Positions 47,980-61,365 of a DNA stretch of 64,000 nt are shown piece by piece. The position numbers were made by a program, and so were the translations under genes. The notes under the pieces are model-generated. The model saw nothing but the letters and a program-made list of their open reading frames with translations. It was not told where the DNA came from and made no database searches. Numbering within the stretch: position 1 is the first letter of the stretch; each line of letters starts with the position of its first letter. The DNA is from Stromatinia cepivora (Eukaryota > Ascomycota > Leotiomycetes > Helotiales > Sclerotiniaceae), in contig RCTD01000005.1 of the NCBI GenBank assembly GCA_014898415.1, positions 868,001 through 932,000 on the forward strand, given 5' to 3'.

Positions 47980-48817
47980 CTACTCCAACTCAATTCTCTT
48001 TCCTCTCACACCAGCAAAACCCCCCACAAATTTCCCAACCACATACCCCCCAAACGCACCCGTAATAACCGTAACGGGCCATTTCTGCCATTCCCTATCC
48101 CAATCCAAGGGAATGGGTACAGCGCCCAACCAAGCACCTAACGCACATCCTACTGCTGCACCAAACACTTCATCAACTGGCGCATATAACGATGCTATTT
48201 CGAGCCATCTGACAGAATCCACGCCGTGGATGTAGAATAGGGGAAAGAGTGCGAGGAGAGAGATATGCGCCGAGGAAAGAAGTGTATGCTCCATATGTGT
48301 GGTAAAGGGAGCGCCGAAGAGGATTTGGAGGGCGGTGACAGCGGGGACGGTGGTGGCTGTTAGGATGAGAGCGAATATGGTTGTCTATTAGAGAGAAGTA
48401 TTAGCAATAATCCACTTATATCTATTGAAAGATACCGCGCATAGGAATAGATATTCCAATGAAAGAACATACAAATATTTTATGATTGACCTCTCCACCC
48501 TCCACACCCTTCCTCTTCTCCCCCGGCTTCAATTTCTTCGCCATATTTGACCCAGCAGCCGGTAAACATGTAACCGCATAAGCTACCTGCAATAAAGCGA
48601 CAGGTAATAACGAATGCAAAAGTGTGTGTACTGGATCTGCGACCAATGCAGAGAATCGAAAATAATACGCCGATAGAAGGATAGCTGGCTGGACGTGAGT
48701 GACAATACGGGCCATGTTGGAAGAAAGGAATTCAATGGGAAATGATTTGGGTTTGGAGGAGGTATCTCCAGACACTGGGCTAATTCCGGACATGGTGATG
48801 GGATCGATCAATGGCAT
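47980..48817 (-). CDS. GPI11: GPI-anchor biosynthesis protein Gpi11 (PIG-F)
   Basis: ER membrane protein that acts with the GPI ethanolamine-phosphate transferases to add ethanolamine phosphate to the GPI core. Two exons: 48817-48473 and 48384-47980, with an 88-nt intron (GTATGT ... TAATAG); total 750 nt, 249 aa, the usual family length. It starts MPLIDPITMSGISPVSGD. Hydrophobic helices include QPAILLSAYYFRFSALVA, LLHSLLPVALLQVAYAV, TIFALILTATTVPAVTALQI and TLLSSAHISLLALFPLFYI. The PIG-F signature region FGAPFTTHMEHTLLSSAH is formed after the intron, and VPLDW is represented by IPLDWDREWQKWPVTVITGA. It ends GVRGKRIELE. A second in-frame Met at residue 9 is a possible alternative start. An intact gene with no damage. 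Confidence 0.93.
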
Positions 48818-49243
48818 TTTTTTGGTGTTGTCAATTAAAAACTGTAATTGTGAGCTTCGTGTTTTAGAGCTCCGTCACTTAGCGTCGGCATTTTTCGGCA
48901 AGGGTTCCGATGAAGTTTTAATGTTGGTAAATGGAAGTATCATGAAGCAGTTTTGGGAACATCATTGTGAGGATGTGTACCCATGATTTGTTCAAATGTC
49001 TTTTTGTGATTTTGAAGTCATATACCATGCAATATTAAACAATCCTTTGCTTTTTGCTATAGCTCGTAACATTCGCAGAGCGTCTAGCTCCCCTCTCATG
49101 ACATCGCACTATCTCTCAAGTAATACTTCAGCACTTCTTTCTGCCCTTAAAACGTAGATCTAGACCATGTCTAGCTTCATAACAGCTTCCACTCATGATA
49201 TCGAAGTACCCTCCAAGCAATATTTCAACCCGTCATCCAGCCC
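48818..49243. other. Intergenic region between GPI11 and translin
   Basis: Contains the GPI11 promoter and the 3' flank of the translin gene. An open frame at 48699-48986 (plus) overlaps GPI11 in antisense and is not supported. Confidence 0.4.
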
Positions 49244-50130
49244 TCAAGATGTGGATTCCGGTCTAGCCACCAAATTTCTCAACGAAAGATCATACACAAT
49301 ATCTTCAATCTTTTTCACATTATATTTGATACCATCACTTCTTCTCCTCAAAACATCATTCTTCAAATTCAAGATTTGGAATCCCGCATGTAAATCCTTA
49401 ACGAATTGACTGATTTGTAGAGGTCTCTGGTAATCTCCAAGAGTAACAGAATTGATAGCTAGTCGTGAAAGCTCTTCGATCAGGGAGATGAGGGAGAGGA
49501 GGTATTCTTCGATGCTGATGTGGAATGCGTCTCGGTCTTTGAGATTAACTGGGACTGTTGTATCGTTAGCTGTGCCATTCGCAGAGAAGAGAGAAGATGT
49601 GTGCCAAGTAATTACCTTGAAGAATCTCTCCTACTTCCTCAATTGTGAGAAGTCTTCCCGATTCAACGGGTTTTCCGTCCTTGGTCAATCCACCAAGCCA
49701 TCCGCAGAGGAGAATGGCAAAGATCACATTCTGTACATCTCTTGTCCAAATTCCATTATATCTATACCCGTTAGCCAGACATACCATCGTAGAACCCAGA
49801 GCGCATACTTGTAATATGGATAATTTGAAGCAACGCTTGCAAGCTTTTGAATACTCTCAGCTTCGTCTTTTATAGCTTTCTCTGCAGATTCAAGAACTGG
49901 CTGCACTATGAAATATTAGACGGCGAAATCTAGAGAGCAGTCCTAGAAGACTCACAGTGAGAAGCTGGTGTTGAATGCGCTCGAGATAAAACTGATTGGG
50001 CATTTCTACATTGCCTCTCCAATGTTTGCAGAATAGCTTTGATTTGATCTCTTACTTCGGCATCTTCATCAATCTTGGTTTGTAGATCTTCAAAGATCTT
50101 TGGGTCTACCATTCCATTGAGATCTGACAT
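49244..50130 (-). CDS. Translin family protein
   Basis: Translin binds single-stranded DNA and RNA as a ring-shaped oligomer and, with TRAX, forms the C3PO RNase in other eukaryotes. Four exons: 50130-49956, 49905-49809, 49761-49616 and 49569-49244; introns 50, 47 and 46 nt; total 744 nt, 247 aa. Start MSDLNGMVDPKIFEDLQTKI, then SIQKLASVASNYPYYKYNGI (formed across the second intron), WTRDVQNVIFAILLCGWLGG, TIEEVGEILQANDTTVPVNL, DAFHISIEEYLLSLISLIEE, LSRLAINSVTLGDYQRPLQI, VKDLHAGFQILNLKNDVLRR, SDGIKYNVKKIEDIVYDLSL, end ARPESTS. The LARLAVNSVTxGDY-type signature and the SDxxKYDVKKVEEVVYDL-type end identify translin rather than TRAX. No damage. Confidence 0.93.
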
Positions 50131-52813
50131 TTTGCTTGAAAGTTTTGGAGGGGTATTGTGGTGGGGTTTTACTTTGCAAGTTTGCTTTGAAGATTAATTC
50201 TGAATAATATTTCCAGTCACATAAACAAAATATTTTATTACCAATTTGAAGATTGTATTTCACGACGCGTTTTGATATCAATCTCGCGCATATGGTTCTC
50301 AACGCATGGTAATAGGAAGGTTCAAAATCGCGTTTTTATGATGATTTGTAGTGTCGGTATCACAGTAAAATTCATATAGCTCTCTAGTAAAGATAGAATA
50401 CAAGATACACCTACTAGGTATTTCAATTTCCAGCCCAAATTGTCCAGCCAAAATCCAGATACCGCGCAAACAAAGCTCTCTATCCATGAATTACATACAT
50501 GCAAAGTCATCCAAATCAAGTCAATTTCATACCAATTCCACAGCTCACAATCAAATCAAAAATATCAAAACCAAGGAGACTCTTCTTCACAATCCAGGCA
50601 AGCCCAGAATTTGCAATGAAAAGAAGTTGTTCGCTTCACCTGGAGGCAGTGTAATACCAGGGAAACTGTGGGAATGATCATGCGCAAGCACAGCGGACCA
50701 TCCCCGAAAGACAAAAATAAGTATAATCAATGTGACCGTCTGTGACGATCTTTCAGAGATTAAACTGAAAAGAACAGATACTACACTTGATCTAAGCCTG
50801 TAAGAGAAAGTATTGTTAGCAAAAGATCAAAAGAGAAAGGAGAGTAAGAATGTAGGGGGGATCTTACCAATAGGCAAAGAGAGCTAAGGAGAAACCTAAA
50901 TTTGGGAGGGAAGACGTGTTTATATAGATATTTGCAAGTGGCCTGTGCGCGCTAGGAAAGAGGCCAGTTAGTGCAAACATGTTTGACAAAGTGGCAAACG
51001 TGGCAAACGTGGCAAACTGCTTTGACCCGTACCTAACTCCTCAATTCTCGCGCTTAATAAAAATATAAAAAAAGTTCTGTCCGTCAACTTACTTAGGTAA
51101 TCACCACTCCACTCAAGGCTCCACACTGTACTTTATGCATTGGGGAAATTGTACTACTTGGGGGGAAATTGTGGCTCAAGGGAATTTCTCCATGGGAATT
51201 ATACATCTTATACATTTACTTATTTTACTTTTCACCAGACTAACCAGACTCCATATCATGATTGATCGATAGTCTTAGGTGTTCTACACTATCTTGATAT
51301 GTATCCAGGGAAGCACAAACGCGCATCTCGAGTTAAATGGTACATGAGTTTTGGGTTACATATACGAATAATGGTCGATACGATCATTGCATGCACATAT
51401 TTCTCGGTGTTGGGCATTCGGCGGCTTACTTGCGGATTCTATCTTTGCATTTTCATCTAGTCAAGTTTTCACGGGCTTAGTAGGCCTCGAGCCTCGAGTA
51501 CACAAATTTCACCACTGGAATTCAACAATGCTTATTTCGAGGCCGTCATGGTTGGAAAGAAGGTCGAGAACCAAGACTGGTGATCACTGTCCCTATCCTA
51601 CTCCCAAACTTCGTCCCCAATAGGAGCCTGATCAAACGAAGGGTCAGACATATATGCTTTTAAGTGGCATTTCGTCCATCAGACTGTCCTCTTCCGACTC
51701 AACATCCGGCGTGTCGTCAATCGCAGTAATTGTTGCCGCATTTTTCCGTACGTATTGCTAGAAGTGGATGTCGTTGGAGTCAATATCCGAATTTCTGACC
51801 TTAATTCCAACTTCCTGTCCCTAATGTCTTCCTTGGCAACCTTTTTTCGAACCTTTCATGCTTTCGTCCTCTGTTTTTCCCGTTATCCAATGCTCTCTCA
51901 TCCTACGCTTGAAATACATTGTCAGTATCGGTTGACACGTTCCTTGGAGAGTTCTCAAGGTTTCTGCCAAATTGGGTTTCCGCTTCCTTTATATGATGTC
52001 CGGATGTACCGTCCATTGGAGGAATTGCATTTGTGATTTCATTTTGGATCAGTGCCAAACCTCAACATCAAACATTTTTCTACAATGAGTGCTTCCAGTT
52101 GGAGTTGTAGGTGTGTTTGATAAATACCTAGTAGAGCCAGATGATGTTGAGCGGGCATAAGTATAGCAGATTCTCGTTCCTGTCTATAATATACCTTCAA
52201 TATTCAGGTGAAAGTGAATTTCATAGCTTGCAAGCGTATTTAGATTCCCCTGGGGGATCTATATAGGTGGGGTAATGACCCCTCAAAAGTGAATATTTGT
52301 ATTCACTTTTCATTCACACTTTTCACTCACTTTTCACTCGCTTTTCACTCACCTTTCACTCACCTTTCACTCACCTTTCACTCACCTTTCACTCACTTTT
52401 CATTGCAAAAAAAAAAGAATTCAATTATATCCCGCAACCAATCTTAGTACAAATACATTTCCTCCTAGGTTTCTTCCATCAAATTTCTTCCATTCTACAC
52501 AAACAAACATTGATTAGGAAGTTCTATCTGATCTCAATTTGCAGAGAACACTCACTCATTCTTCATTGGTTCATGACTGGAAGATAGGTTCTCTAACAAT
52601 CCAAACACTTTCCCTCACTTGTCAAAATCTCAAACTGGAAAAAAAGGTTCATCAATAATCCAGACTTTGCTTTTTTTATAGTATATATCTTTTGTATCCT
52701 ATGTGCCTAATACCATGTTGCTGGTGCTTTGCTTTCTTGAGGATTCGAAATCCAAGTTTTGGATCTTCTTCATTCATATGTTGTGTGTTTACTGAATACT
52801 AATTTCTGAGACC
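50131..52813. other. Intergenic region of about 2.7 kb
   Basis: No gene is recognised. Short open pieces on both strands (50090-50519 minus, 51387-51623 and 51755-52036 plus) lack domains, splice support or consistent frames. An 11-bp tandem array lies at 52301-52403. Confidence 0.4.
52301..52403. repeat. Tandem 11-bp repeat TTTCACTCACC
   Basis: About nine copies of TTTCACTCACC/TTTCACTCACT, shading leftward into TTTCATTCACA. An open frame through it is rich in Phe, Ser, Leu, Thr and His and is a by-product of the repeat. Confidence 0.85.
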
Positions 52814-53821
52814 ATGATAGGCAAGATGAATTTGGAGACCCCGGTATTGTTCGGTCTGCATCAAAGCTTGTGGACAGTCAGCAGTTTGCGAACCGCTATC
52901 GAGGAGCTAATTCGTGATAACTACGTTATCGAACCTGTCAGATCATGGGAGAGTAAACGGGATATCATGTTGAGGCTAGAAAATCTGCAGCGAGAGACCA
53001 CGCGAGAAGAAGTGAAGGTCATCAACGAAAGATTTCAGGAAAGTGGATATGCAGGAAGAGTGGCCTCTGGAGGTAGACGCGCCGATCAAGCAGCGGCTGC
53101 AAATGTTGAAGAAGCAATGGCCGTAGATGATGGAGAAGTTTTGGCCAGAGATGATGGGGAAGCTTTGGCCGGAAACGATGGAGGAGCAATGGCCGTAGAT
53201 GATGGAGATGTGGCACCACGAGCAAGTGTGAGTAGGTTCAAGACCTGCCCTAATCATTTTGGACACTGAAATTGAAGTTAACATTTTCCAGGTGGATTTG
53301 GCAGGAGATGAGCCCGCAGCCGGACACAACGATGCGTTAGAGATACACTTCCAACAAATACGACAACAGTTGCAGGAAGCATCAATGGCCGGATCCGAGC
53401 AAATCAATGCGTTACAGAGACAATTGCAACAAATACGCCAGCAGTCTCAGGAAGCATTAATGACCAGAGCCGAACAAAACAATGCGTTACAGAGACAATT
53501 GCAACAAATACGCCAACAGTTGCAGGAGGCGTCAAATCATAGAGTACAGCACGATGAGTCGCGACACCGCATTTTAGAATTGGAGGAGACTGTCACTAGG
53601 TAAGGGGCTCAATTACAAAGGCGAGAGACTCAATTACAAAGTTTCATTCGAGAGAGACATCAATTGTTGAATAGGTTGTCTATCGGACCGGATTATTTTT
53701 TTGAAGCCGATGATAGGAGGATATGTGAAATCTTACGGCGTGGAGGGAATAGGTATCATGCCTAGGTGGAAGCATGATCTGGTTCAGTGGGTGGAAGATG
53801 GGCAATTTGATACATTGAAGG
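52814..53821 (+). CDS. Lineage-specific coiled-coil protein with 25-residue repeats, integrity doubtful
   Basis: I do not recognise the family. Exon 1 is 52814-53227 (MIGKMNLETPVLFGLHQSLW ..., with a short AMAVDDGE/ALAGNDGG acidic repeat). A 64-nt intron follows (GTGAGT ... TTTCCAG), and exon 2 starts at 53292 in phase. Exon 2 carries three copies of a 75-bp unit (starts 53334, 53409, 53484) encoding a Gln-rich coiled coil such as ALQRQLQQIRQQ. The frame meets a TAA at 53601-53603, giving 241 aa. The same frame stays protein-like after it (GAQLQRRETQLQSFIRERHQ ... YFFEADDRRICEILRRGGNRY) to a second stop at 53763-53765. From there another frame reads WKHDLVQWVEDGQFDTLKEG to 53841. Either the true end is the first stop, or the 3' part has decayed by one nonsense and one frameshift change. 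Confidence 0.55.
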
Positions 53822-53841
53822 AAGGCGAGATTCGAGGACAG

Positions 53842-56800
53842 TAATGAAGGAGACTTTTTCACACAAAGGATGGATCGGCGGTACAACAAATCAGGGGGTA
53901 TTAATAAGTCGGCTAATTTAGTTGAGCTTACAATTTTATCAATCAAAAGTGCTTTCATCGTTAATTGAGAATCCGTCACAAATTATGCTATTCCAGTATT
54001 GAAAGGACTTGAACTTTTCTCGTTGTTCTGCAGTGCCTCGTATCCAATTAACTAGTCAATCACACCCAATAATTACAAATCCCAGCTGGACAATACCAAT
54101 ATCCTTTTCCTAGCATGCATAGGTCTCCCCCAAATATCTATATAAGACTCTTCCCTCCCCGACCCCTGTTTCCCCCCCCCCCCCTAGCTCTTTTCGCCTA
54201 AATTCGTTGTGTGAGGAAAATTCAAATTCACTGTCAGAAAAAATACCACTAGAAGAATGATTGGCCCAGAGTTGCATAATCTCAAAATTGGAAATATGCA
54301 TACTATACCTTATTCTGCATTCGCCCCCTGCTCTGTACAAAAGACTTGTTATATATGTCCAGCGTTAATATCACTCAAAGCTTCCAACAGCACAATTCAC
54401 TTCCCACTTCCCACATTCTGACTTTATTCCCAAACCCAAATATCCAACAAGATCAATAAGAATTTAAGAGAGATGAAAAACTCGCTTCTTTGATATACCC
54501 CTATTCTATGAACTTTTGCATCGATGTTATTTCTAGGGACTTCAAATACTTAGTAGCAATTCACTTCTCGCATTCACTTCCCGTAAATCTCAAAAACAAT
54601 ATCAACAACCCACCCACCTTACCACCACCAAACAAATTCACAATCACAGCAATCGATATCCCCAAACTATCGTAGTCTTACCCATTTACATGGGCTATTA
54701 CAGTTTCCCATCCTATATTCTCGGACTCGCTTATTTTTCGCTTATTGGTGAATTATGTAGGTAATTTTGAGATGATGAGGCTCGGTCATAATCATGGAGG
54801 GGTCGGATATAAGGGAAGATGGTTGATTATTGACGAGTTGGTAGGCTGCTGGCTGAACCATGGAGATTGCTGATTTTGTTGGGAGTTGAGAGGTTTGGGA
54901 TTCATACGGGGATGAGGGATTGGAAGGGGCGTGGTGTAGGGATGTGGTGGTGCAGTGGATAGATGAGTTGGCGAATTTAATTTGGGGGATTTTTGGGGGG
55001 ATTGATGGGATTGATTCGCGCTTATGGTTCATGTTCTCCGGGATGGAAATCAATTCTTTTTTTCCTCGTCTAGCAAACATGAGACAATAACCAATTTAAT
55101 CAAATTGCAACTTTTTGTGAAGTTAATCAACCATCCCGCGATGAATATTCACTTCGCAACATTTTCGTCACAATCCCTTTGATTTATCAACATATCCAGC
55201 GAGAACAGACGATATTATCTTTTCTTGTTTCAAGCACGTCCACACTATACTTGATTCTTATATATACGCAGCACTGCGATGAATGTGAACTGAGAGTTTC
55301 GTACTTCCCAGACATTTGAACTGTAGATCCCTAGCAAAGAAGGAATAAGTCAACAAGATGATTTTCATGTACCACCCAAATTTCCTTCAAACTTGGTGCG
55401 AAAATCGCTTTCAGATATAAATCACTTCCACCTGTGTTTTAAACTCTGGAAGTATACTGTGTAATACAATCAGTGCGATCAGAATCCTCCGCCTTCAGGA
55501 GAACGAAAATAAGCGAGACTCGGATTAGGAGAAGGCTCGAGAATCCGTGTGCATGGAATAGCGCTGTACATGGTTTTTCGCAATGATGTGGATTAATCTT
55601 AGGGGTAAGAACGCTCAGACATCAGTGATTAGCAGCGGGTGGATGAGTGAGTCGGTTAAAGGGGACGGGGTTATGGTCGTCATTTGACAGCGATGGAGTG
55701 GACATAGTTTAGAAACCTAAACTTTCCCCAAGCCCCTTTTTTCTACTTCTCTCACTTCACATAAAAGAGAAGACAGGATAGTCCTAGTGAATGAAACAGA
55801 TCCACAGCATCAGAACACCACAATGAATACAAATATTCAATAACCTCGCTAAGCATTTCTTCAAATAAATACATACTTAGACTGAAAACCAGCATATGAG
55901 AGTTCATCAATTCACCCATATACAATGACATCAAGATGATCCCGATAATGAGATAAGAGCTCTCGACTTTTAATGTTTAATTCACTCGAACTTGTCATCG
56001 CTTAATACAAAAAGAATTCACCTATCATATCACATGTTTTCCAATCATATGTATTGTATGTACTACGTGCCTAGGTATTCAGACTTCTTCTCTAGCCTAC
56101 TCACCATTGCCCAACCATCAAATCGTACATCTCAATATAACCACACAGTTGGAAGTTCCAACTCCACTTACCATCTCTTACTCTCAGCATCTCCCCCTTC
56201 GAATATGAAAACCCATGCACATTTAAATGAGGAGAACTTCTCCCGGCAGATGGGAGAGATTTTTTGAATGTATTATAACATCTTAAAGCTAATAGGACTC
56301 TCATCATAGATGGTTGAGGGAAATTACGGGTTGGTATGAATAATTGTATGTGACTTTCTCGCTTTGCCTAGATAATTTACATTATTTTGACATCTTCATA
56401 ATAGAACTATCTATGTATACAGACAATCAGATCCTAATACTAAAATAAGAGAAATATATTATCCAAGAGAAAACGAGTCGTGAATGTTGTGTTAAGAGTG
56501 GTATGGAAATAGATCTTGCAATCCCCACTCCGCTATCCAAACGAGGATACACTAGGCAACCCTGCAACATTATGATTCATCCTGCGAGTAACTAGCTGCG
56601 TGGAATTCTCTTTTCCAGGAGTATGGTTCGGTGTGAGATTATCCATCTCCTACATAACATCAATATCTCGTATTCCATGTTCCGATGTGGGGAGGTTTTG
56701 GATATTCCACAATTGCAACATCCACAAACTCACTTCTAAAGACTCAAACCCGCATTAAAGTCTCAAACATCTAGTCCTTGTCGCATCAAAACCCTTATTT

Positions 56801-59800
56801 CTTACATACCGTACCTACTTGTATCAATCCAAATCATGTCGAAAAATACAAAAGACAGTGTAGTGTGTAGTTCTCATCACCATGTGAGTTCTCCAGCTCC
56901 CACATACCATTGGCATTCTACATATGACCAACTAGCATTAGTCTCCCATCTCCATGGATAGACGGAGATATCAGACAACAAGCCTCATACTCTTTGCAGA
57001 AGCAGGAGCTAGAGCTTACTATTTGCAGAAATCAGCACAGAAATAGTGAAAAAGCTACTGAACCTGCTAAAAAAAATGCAACACGTCCTAATGTCCGCTC
57101 CTCGGTTGTAGGAATCAATGTCACGGATGGGAAAGTGTTCAAAAAATGATTGATATTACTATCAAAGAATTTAGACGTCGGTTAATAGGGCTGGGATAAG
57201 TGAAGTTTGATATTACCCCCCTTACTATGTAAAAACTACTATATTGAAAAAAAAAGTAAAGTAGAAAATCAGATTCATATGTTATTAGTACCTAACTAAC
57301 TAACCTCCAATCGTCAAGTCAACCATCAAGCCCACGCCCCTTCGCATCATCCTCCATCATCCATTCCCGATATCGAAAACGTGATGAATGTTAATACCAA
57401 AGACTAACACTCTATGTCCGCACCGAGATTAACACGATACTGGCCCACGAATCTCGAAAAATAAAAAAGCAGAAGTGGTGAACGAAATATTAATATTGAT
57501 CGTAGAGTCATTTTGAATATTGGTTCTACGAATATTTATGCGGGCTTACCGTGTAAAATGGCGTTACGGTGTCGAAATATGCGGTTATATATGGGTATTA
57601 TTCAGATAGCTGGTATATCTTTGACTCTATTTCCTGGGGCGGTGATGTAAAATTCATAACATATGGTTTGAACTAACAAGTATACTCTTAAGCATTAGAT
57701 CATACGACCCATGGAATTCGTTAATGCTATATGTACCCCCTGGGTTCGTACACCGATGGCTGAAGAGGAAGTTAGGAGAAATCCAAGTCTGATGGAGGTG
57801 GTGCGTGAATTGATGCTGGTGAAATTGATGGTTGGCCGGAGGAAATCGCGAATGTGATTGTGTTTTTTGTGTAGCCCGCCTGCTAGTTATATGACGGGTG
57901 AGGGAATCATCATTAATGTTGGTGTTACTTTGACTGCATATGCATTGGGAGATGCTGTGGTTGTGGGTTGGAGGAGGGAGGAGATTGGGTAGGGGAGGCG
58001 AGGACTTTGGGGATAGAACACTCTTTGATGCTGTTCTTGTGCTATGCTGAATGTGCAGGTAGATATTTATTTGGACTACGAGAAAATCATAATTGATATA
58101 TGAAAGCTTTTTCGTGAGCGCGGAAGTCGTATTGCTTGAAGACTTATTGGAGCAAAAAAGGGACACTAATGAAATAATTAAAATTATAGTGAGAAGTTTT
58201 TGGCCAATTTTATTTTTTGAAAAAGCTACCGAGTCACCGTCAATGAGACGTATCATACTGACTCCGACAGAGATCTCGTGGGAAAGAGTTCACTGTTCAA
58301 CAGTGTTAAAACCAAAGAGTAGATCGAAAAAATGGATGAGAGGAGATTTGAGGACGAGACAGGACGGTGCATCTGAGAAGAATGAGCATCCAAGGAATGC
58401 GCCGGTGAACTCTATGAATACTTTGAGTACATGAAAGGGCATGAACCCCCAACTCTTTCAAGCCTTCAATCATCATAATCTTCCGAGCAAAACCGAACAT
58501 AGCTTCCCCCAATACCCAGAAGCACAACACGTAGCAGTAAGTAACAATCCTCTTGCGTAGGAACTGAGGTAGGTGTTCTTCATATATACATCATCTCAAT
58601 ATACCGCGTGCTTTTTTGCCTGGAGTGGAGGTTACAGAGAAATTTTTCCTACCCATGGATTTTAATCTCCAGCAAAATTGAGAGTTCTGAATGTCTTGTA
58701 CAAGACTGGGAAGTTTTCATACAACATCTCTCAAAAGTCCAAGTATTCCTCCAAAAGCCAAAGTATCATTGCCCACATACATCTAACGTACCCCAAATCT
58801 CATTCCACAACTCAACACTTACCGCTTCCCTCCAACACCCTAAAAAAGCCCTTCCCATCACAATTACCAATAAAACCCGCCCTCCTGGGGAAACATACTA
58901 TACTAGTAAGCACATACAAAAGTCATCCCTCCAAGTCCCCGAAAACCGTTACCCTACCTTAACAAACACATACAAGAACAAAATGAATACTGTATTAATA
59001 ATGTATATCGGCGATATACAATAAAACACCACCCAGTTCTTTCTAATGAATTTACCTAATTGCTCAAGCTTTAAGCCTCAAAACTCCCTTACTAAATACC
59101 GTAATATACCCCAAAATCCTCCAAGTGAAAGGAATTCAACAAATCTCAGTTACTCCCAAATAATATAAGTATCCCGAGTGTACCTACTTATCTATCTATT
59201 GATCCGGTACATACATGCATTAACCAGCCCAGTTAAAAAAAAGCATACCGATAGAAAGCCAGCTAAGTTCCGACTGTGTTCAATTGCATACATACCTTGA
59301 TAGTTAGATATCTCTCCAATCATTCCATGTCGACAAATCCTTCGTCAGCTGTACCAGTAGTTATAGCATGACGTACAAGAATTCTTCTTCATCTCCAACA
59401 ATAGTAAAGGCTAAGTATGATCTCGTTTGATATAAATATTTCTTCCTTGTTGCTTGATGGGAGTAGAGTACTTGTTGGCGAGCATGAAGGGTACCTCCTT
59501 TAATTGTTAAAGGGTGCCTTGCTTTTGATTTGAAGCGATGAATATGGGAATGGAACTTTCCATGGGTCTAAAAGGTTGAAGGGTCAAGAGGTATTTGAAG
59601 AGAGGGATATGGCGAAGAAATGTATAACATTGCTCCGTAGCCATGCTAAAATTGCGATACAACAGTCGTCGATGCGCACAGCAACTCTCAACTTGCAAGC
59701 AAATAATTTCGTAGCACAATCACACATCAATATCCAGAGTAAAACATTTTGAGAGAGCAGTAATACAACATTGATTATTTTAACCATTGCTGAATCCCAA

Positions 59801-59877
59801 CCCTCCTCACGATATTCTAGTCCGTAGCCCAGCCATCATGGTATCATTTCTTAATCCTAGATGTAATATGTAACCAT
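53842..59877. other. Long region without recognisable genes
   Basis: Six kilobases of moderately AT-rich sequence with only short open pieces. The largest (54742-55080 minus, Ser/Pro-rich, starting MFARRGKKELISIPENMNHK; 57654-58256 minus; 58093-58434 and 58608-59024 plus) lack domains and overlap one another on opposite strands. A 14-nt C run lies at about 54172-54184. I see no transposon termini, tRNA or rRNA. Non-coding transcripts or fast-evolving small genes cannot be excluded. Confidence 0.4.
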
Positions 59878-60419
59878 CTATTCATCATCCTCCTCAGCAT
59901 CATCACCAACAACGTTGAAGAATCTCAATTCGTAGACGCCCTTGGAAGTAGAAACCACACGAAGCCAATCTCTCAATTGGTTCTTCTTGAGGAACTTCTT
60001 GGTCCTATTATTGCAATGACACATTAGCAGGTATTCCAAAAAGCACACAGATTCTGCAAAAACAATTCCTTGGGTAAAACATACAAGTACTTGAGGTAAT
60101 GACCAGAGTTAACAGAGGTCTCGACCTTAATGCTCTCTCCATCCTTGGTAACAGTGACCTTGTCACCGAAGTTACCCTTCAATCCATCAACCTTAAGGTT
60201 GTCTTGAATGAACTTCTCGAAAGCAGCGGTATCGAAGATCTTGTCATTGGCAGGTTGCTTGCAGTCGATAACGAACTTTCTCTTGACAGAGGGTCCCTTC
60301 TTGTTGGCCTAATCGATAAAAAATAATAAGTTAGCCTACTGTATCACGCCATAACTCTCCAAAAGAAAGCAGGCCAACAGCAAAGCGGTTCTTATTCATG
60401 GACGTACTTTTGGAGGCAT
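59878..60419 (-). CDS. RPL22: 60S ribosomal protein eL22
   Basis: Structural protein of the large cytosolic ribosomal subunit. Three exons: 60419-60408 (12 nt, MPPK), 60308-60085 and 60004-59878; introns 99 and 80 nt; total 363 nt, 120 aa. The protein reads [20 protein letters not shown], then [80 protein letters not shown] and an acidic tail GDDAEEDDE, which is the normal eL22 length and ending. The very short first exon is typical of fungal ribosomal protein genes. Intact and presumably strongly expressed. Confidence 0.96.
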
Positions 60420-61365
60420 TTTGTTTTGATTTTGGGTGAGGTCGCAAAGAAATGGTTATCCTACGCCGAATTGAGTGTTGTTGATGATTGAAGTAGGAAG
60501 TTTGAAAAGTAAATTTTTCTCTGTGGGTTGCCAAGAGTTTGGATCGCTAAATGTTAGTGAGCTAAGCTAAATATGGACAAGCCAACTATTAATTCTTGCC
60601 TCATAAAGGAGGCATCTTATGAAAGGGCTGAAGTGGAGAGGACCGGAAATTTATTACTTGGGTTCGGAGCATGAGTGAGAATCCATGAATAGCCAAATCC
60701 ATCTACTTGAAGAGCTGGAAGTTTCTATTCCATTAACGCTTGACCACTCCATTCAACAAGTCGGTGAGGGTAAGACAAAATATTCCACCCATCGTTGTAT
60801 GTCCTTTCTTTACGCTGCGATCGTAAGATACATAAATACGACGAAAAGTTGACAACACAGCACGCATCGAATCACGACACATATTCCTGGAAACTTTTGA
60901 AAAATTGTAATCGGTTTAAATTCAGTATATTATCCCCTCTGTACAATCCACCCGCAGAACCCGTATTGCACCACAAGTCCGTAGACATGCTGCCAGAAGA
61001 CCCAACGAAAAAAAAACCATTCCATTAAAACCCAATTGTATGAAATGCGCAAAAAAAGAGTATAATCAGAAAATCATGATCATCCCAAATGGTTCATGAA
61101 TCATGCCCACGCATTGCCCATGTCAAAACTCCCAAGCCATCATATTTTCAAGCCGAGAAATATCCTGCAGCCGAAGCTTCCGATGCCAAGAGATTAATTA
61201 TCCATTAAATATGTCTGAGCATGAACCGTAGGGATAACGTCTGATTTCGAGAGGCTGTGAAAAGCGGAGAGAAGATGGATTGAGGGAGGTATCGTTGGTC
61301 CGAGGTGAGTAAAAGATTTATTGTTCGTTGTTGAGTTGAGGAAAGGCATTATCGTGAAGAGAAGC
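60420..61365. other. Intergenic region between RPL22 and PMP3
   Basis: Promoter of RPL22 and 3' flank of PMP3. No gene recognised. Confidence 0.4.

Noticed and set aside
52297..52587. 96-codon plus-strand frame
   Set aside because: First part is the 11-bp tandem repeat read in one frame.
54742..55080. 112-codon minus-strand Ser/Pro-rich frame starting with ATG
   Set aside because: Could be a small gene, but there is no domain or splice context, and its composition is what chance gives in pyrimidine-rich DNA.
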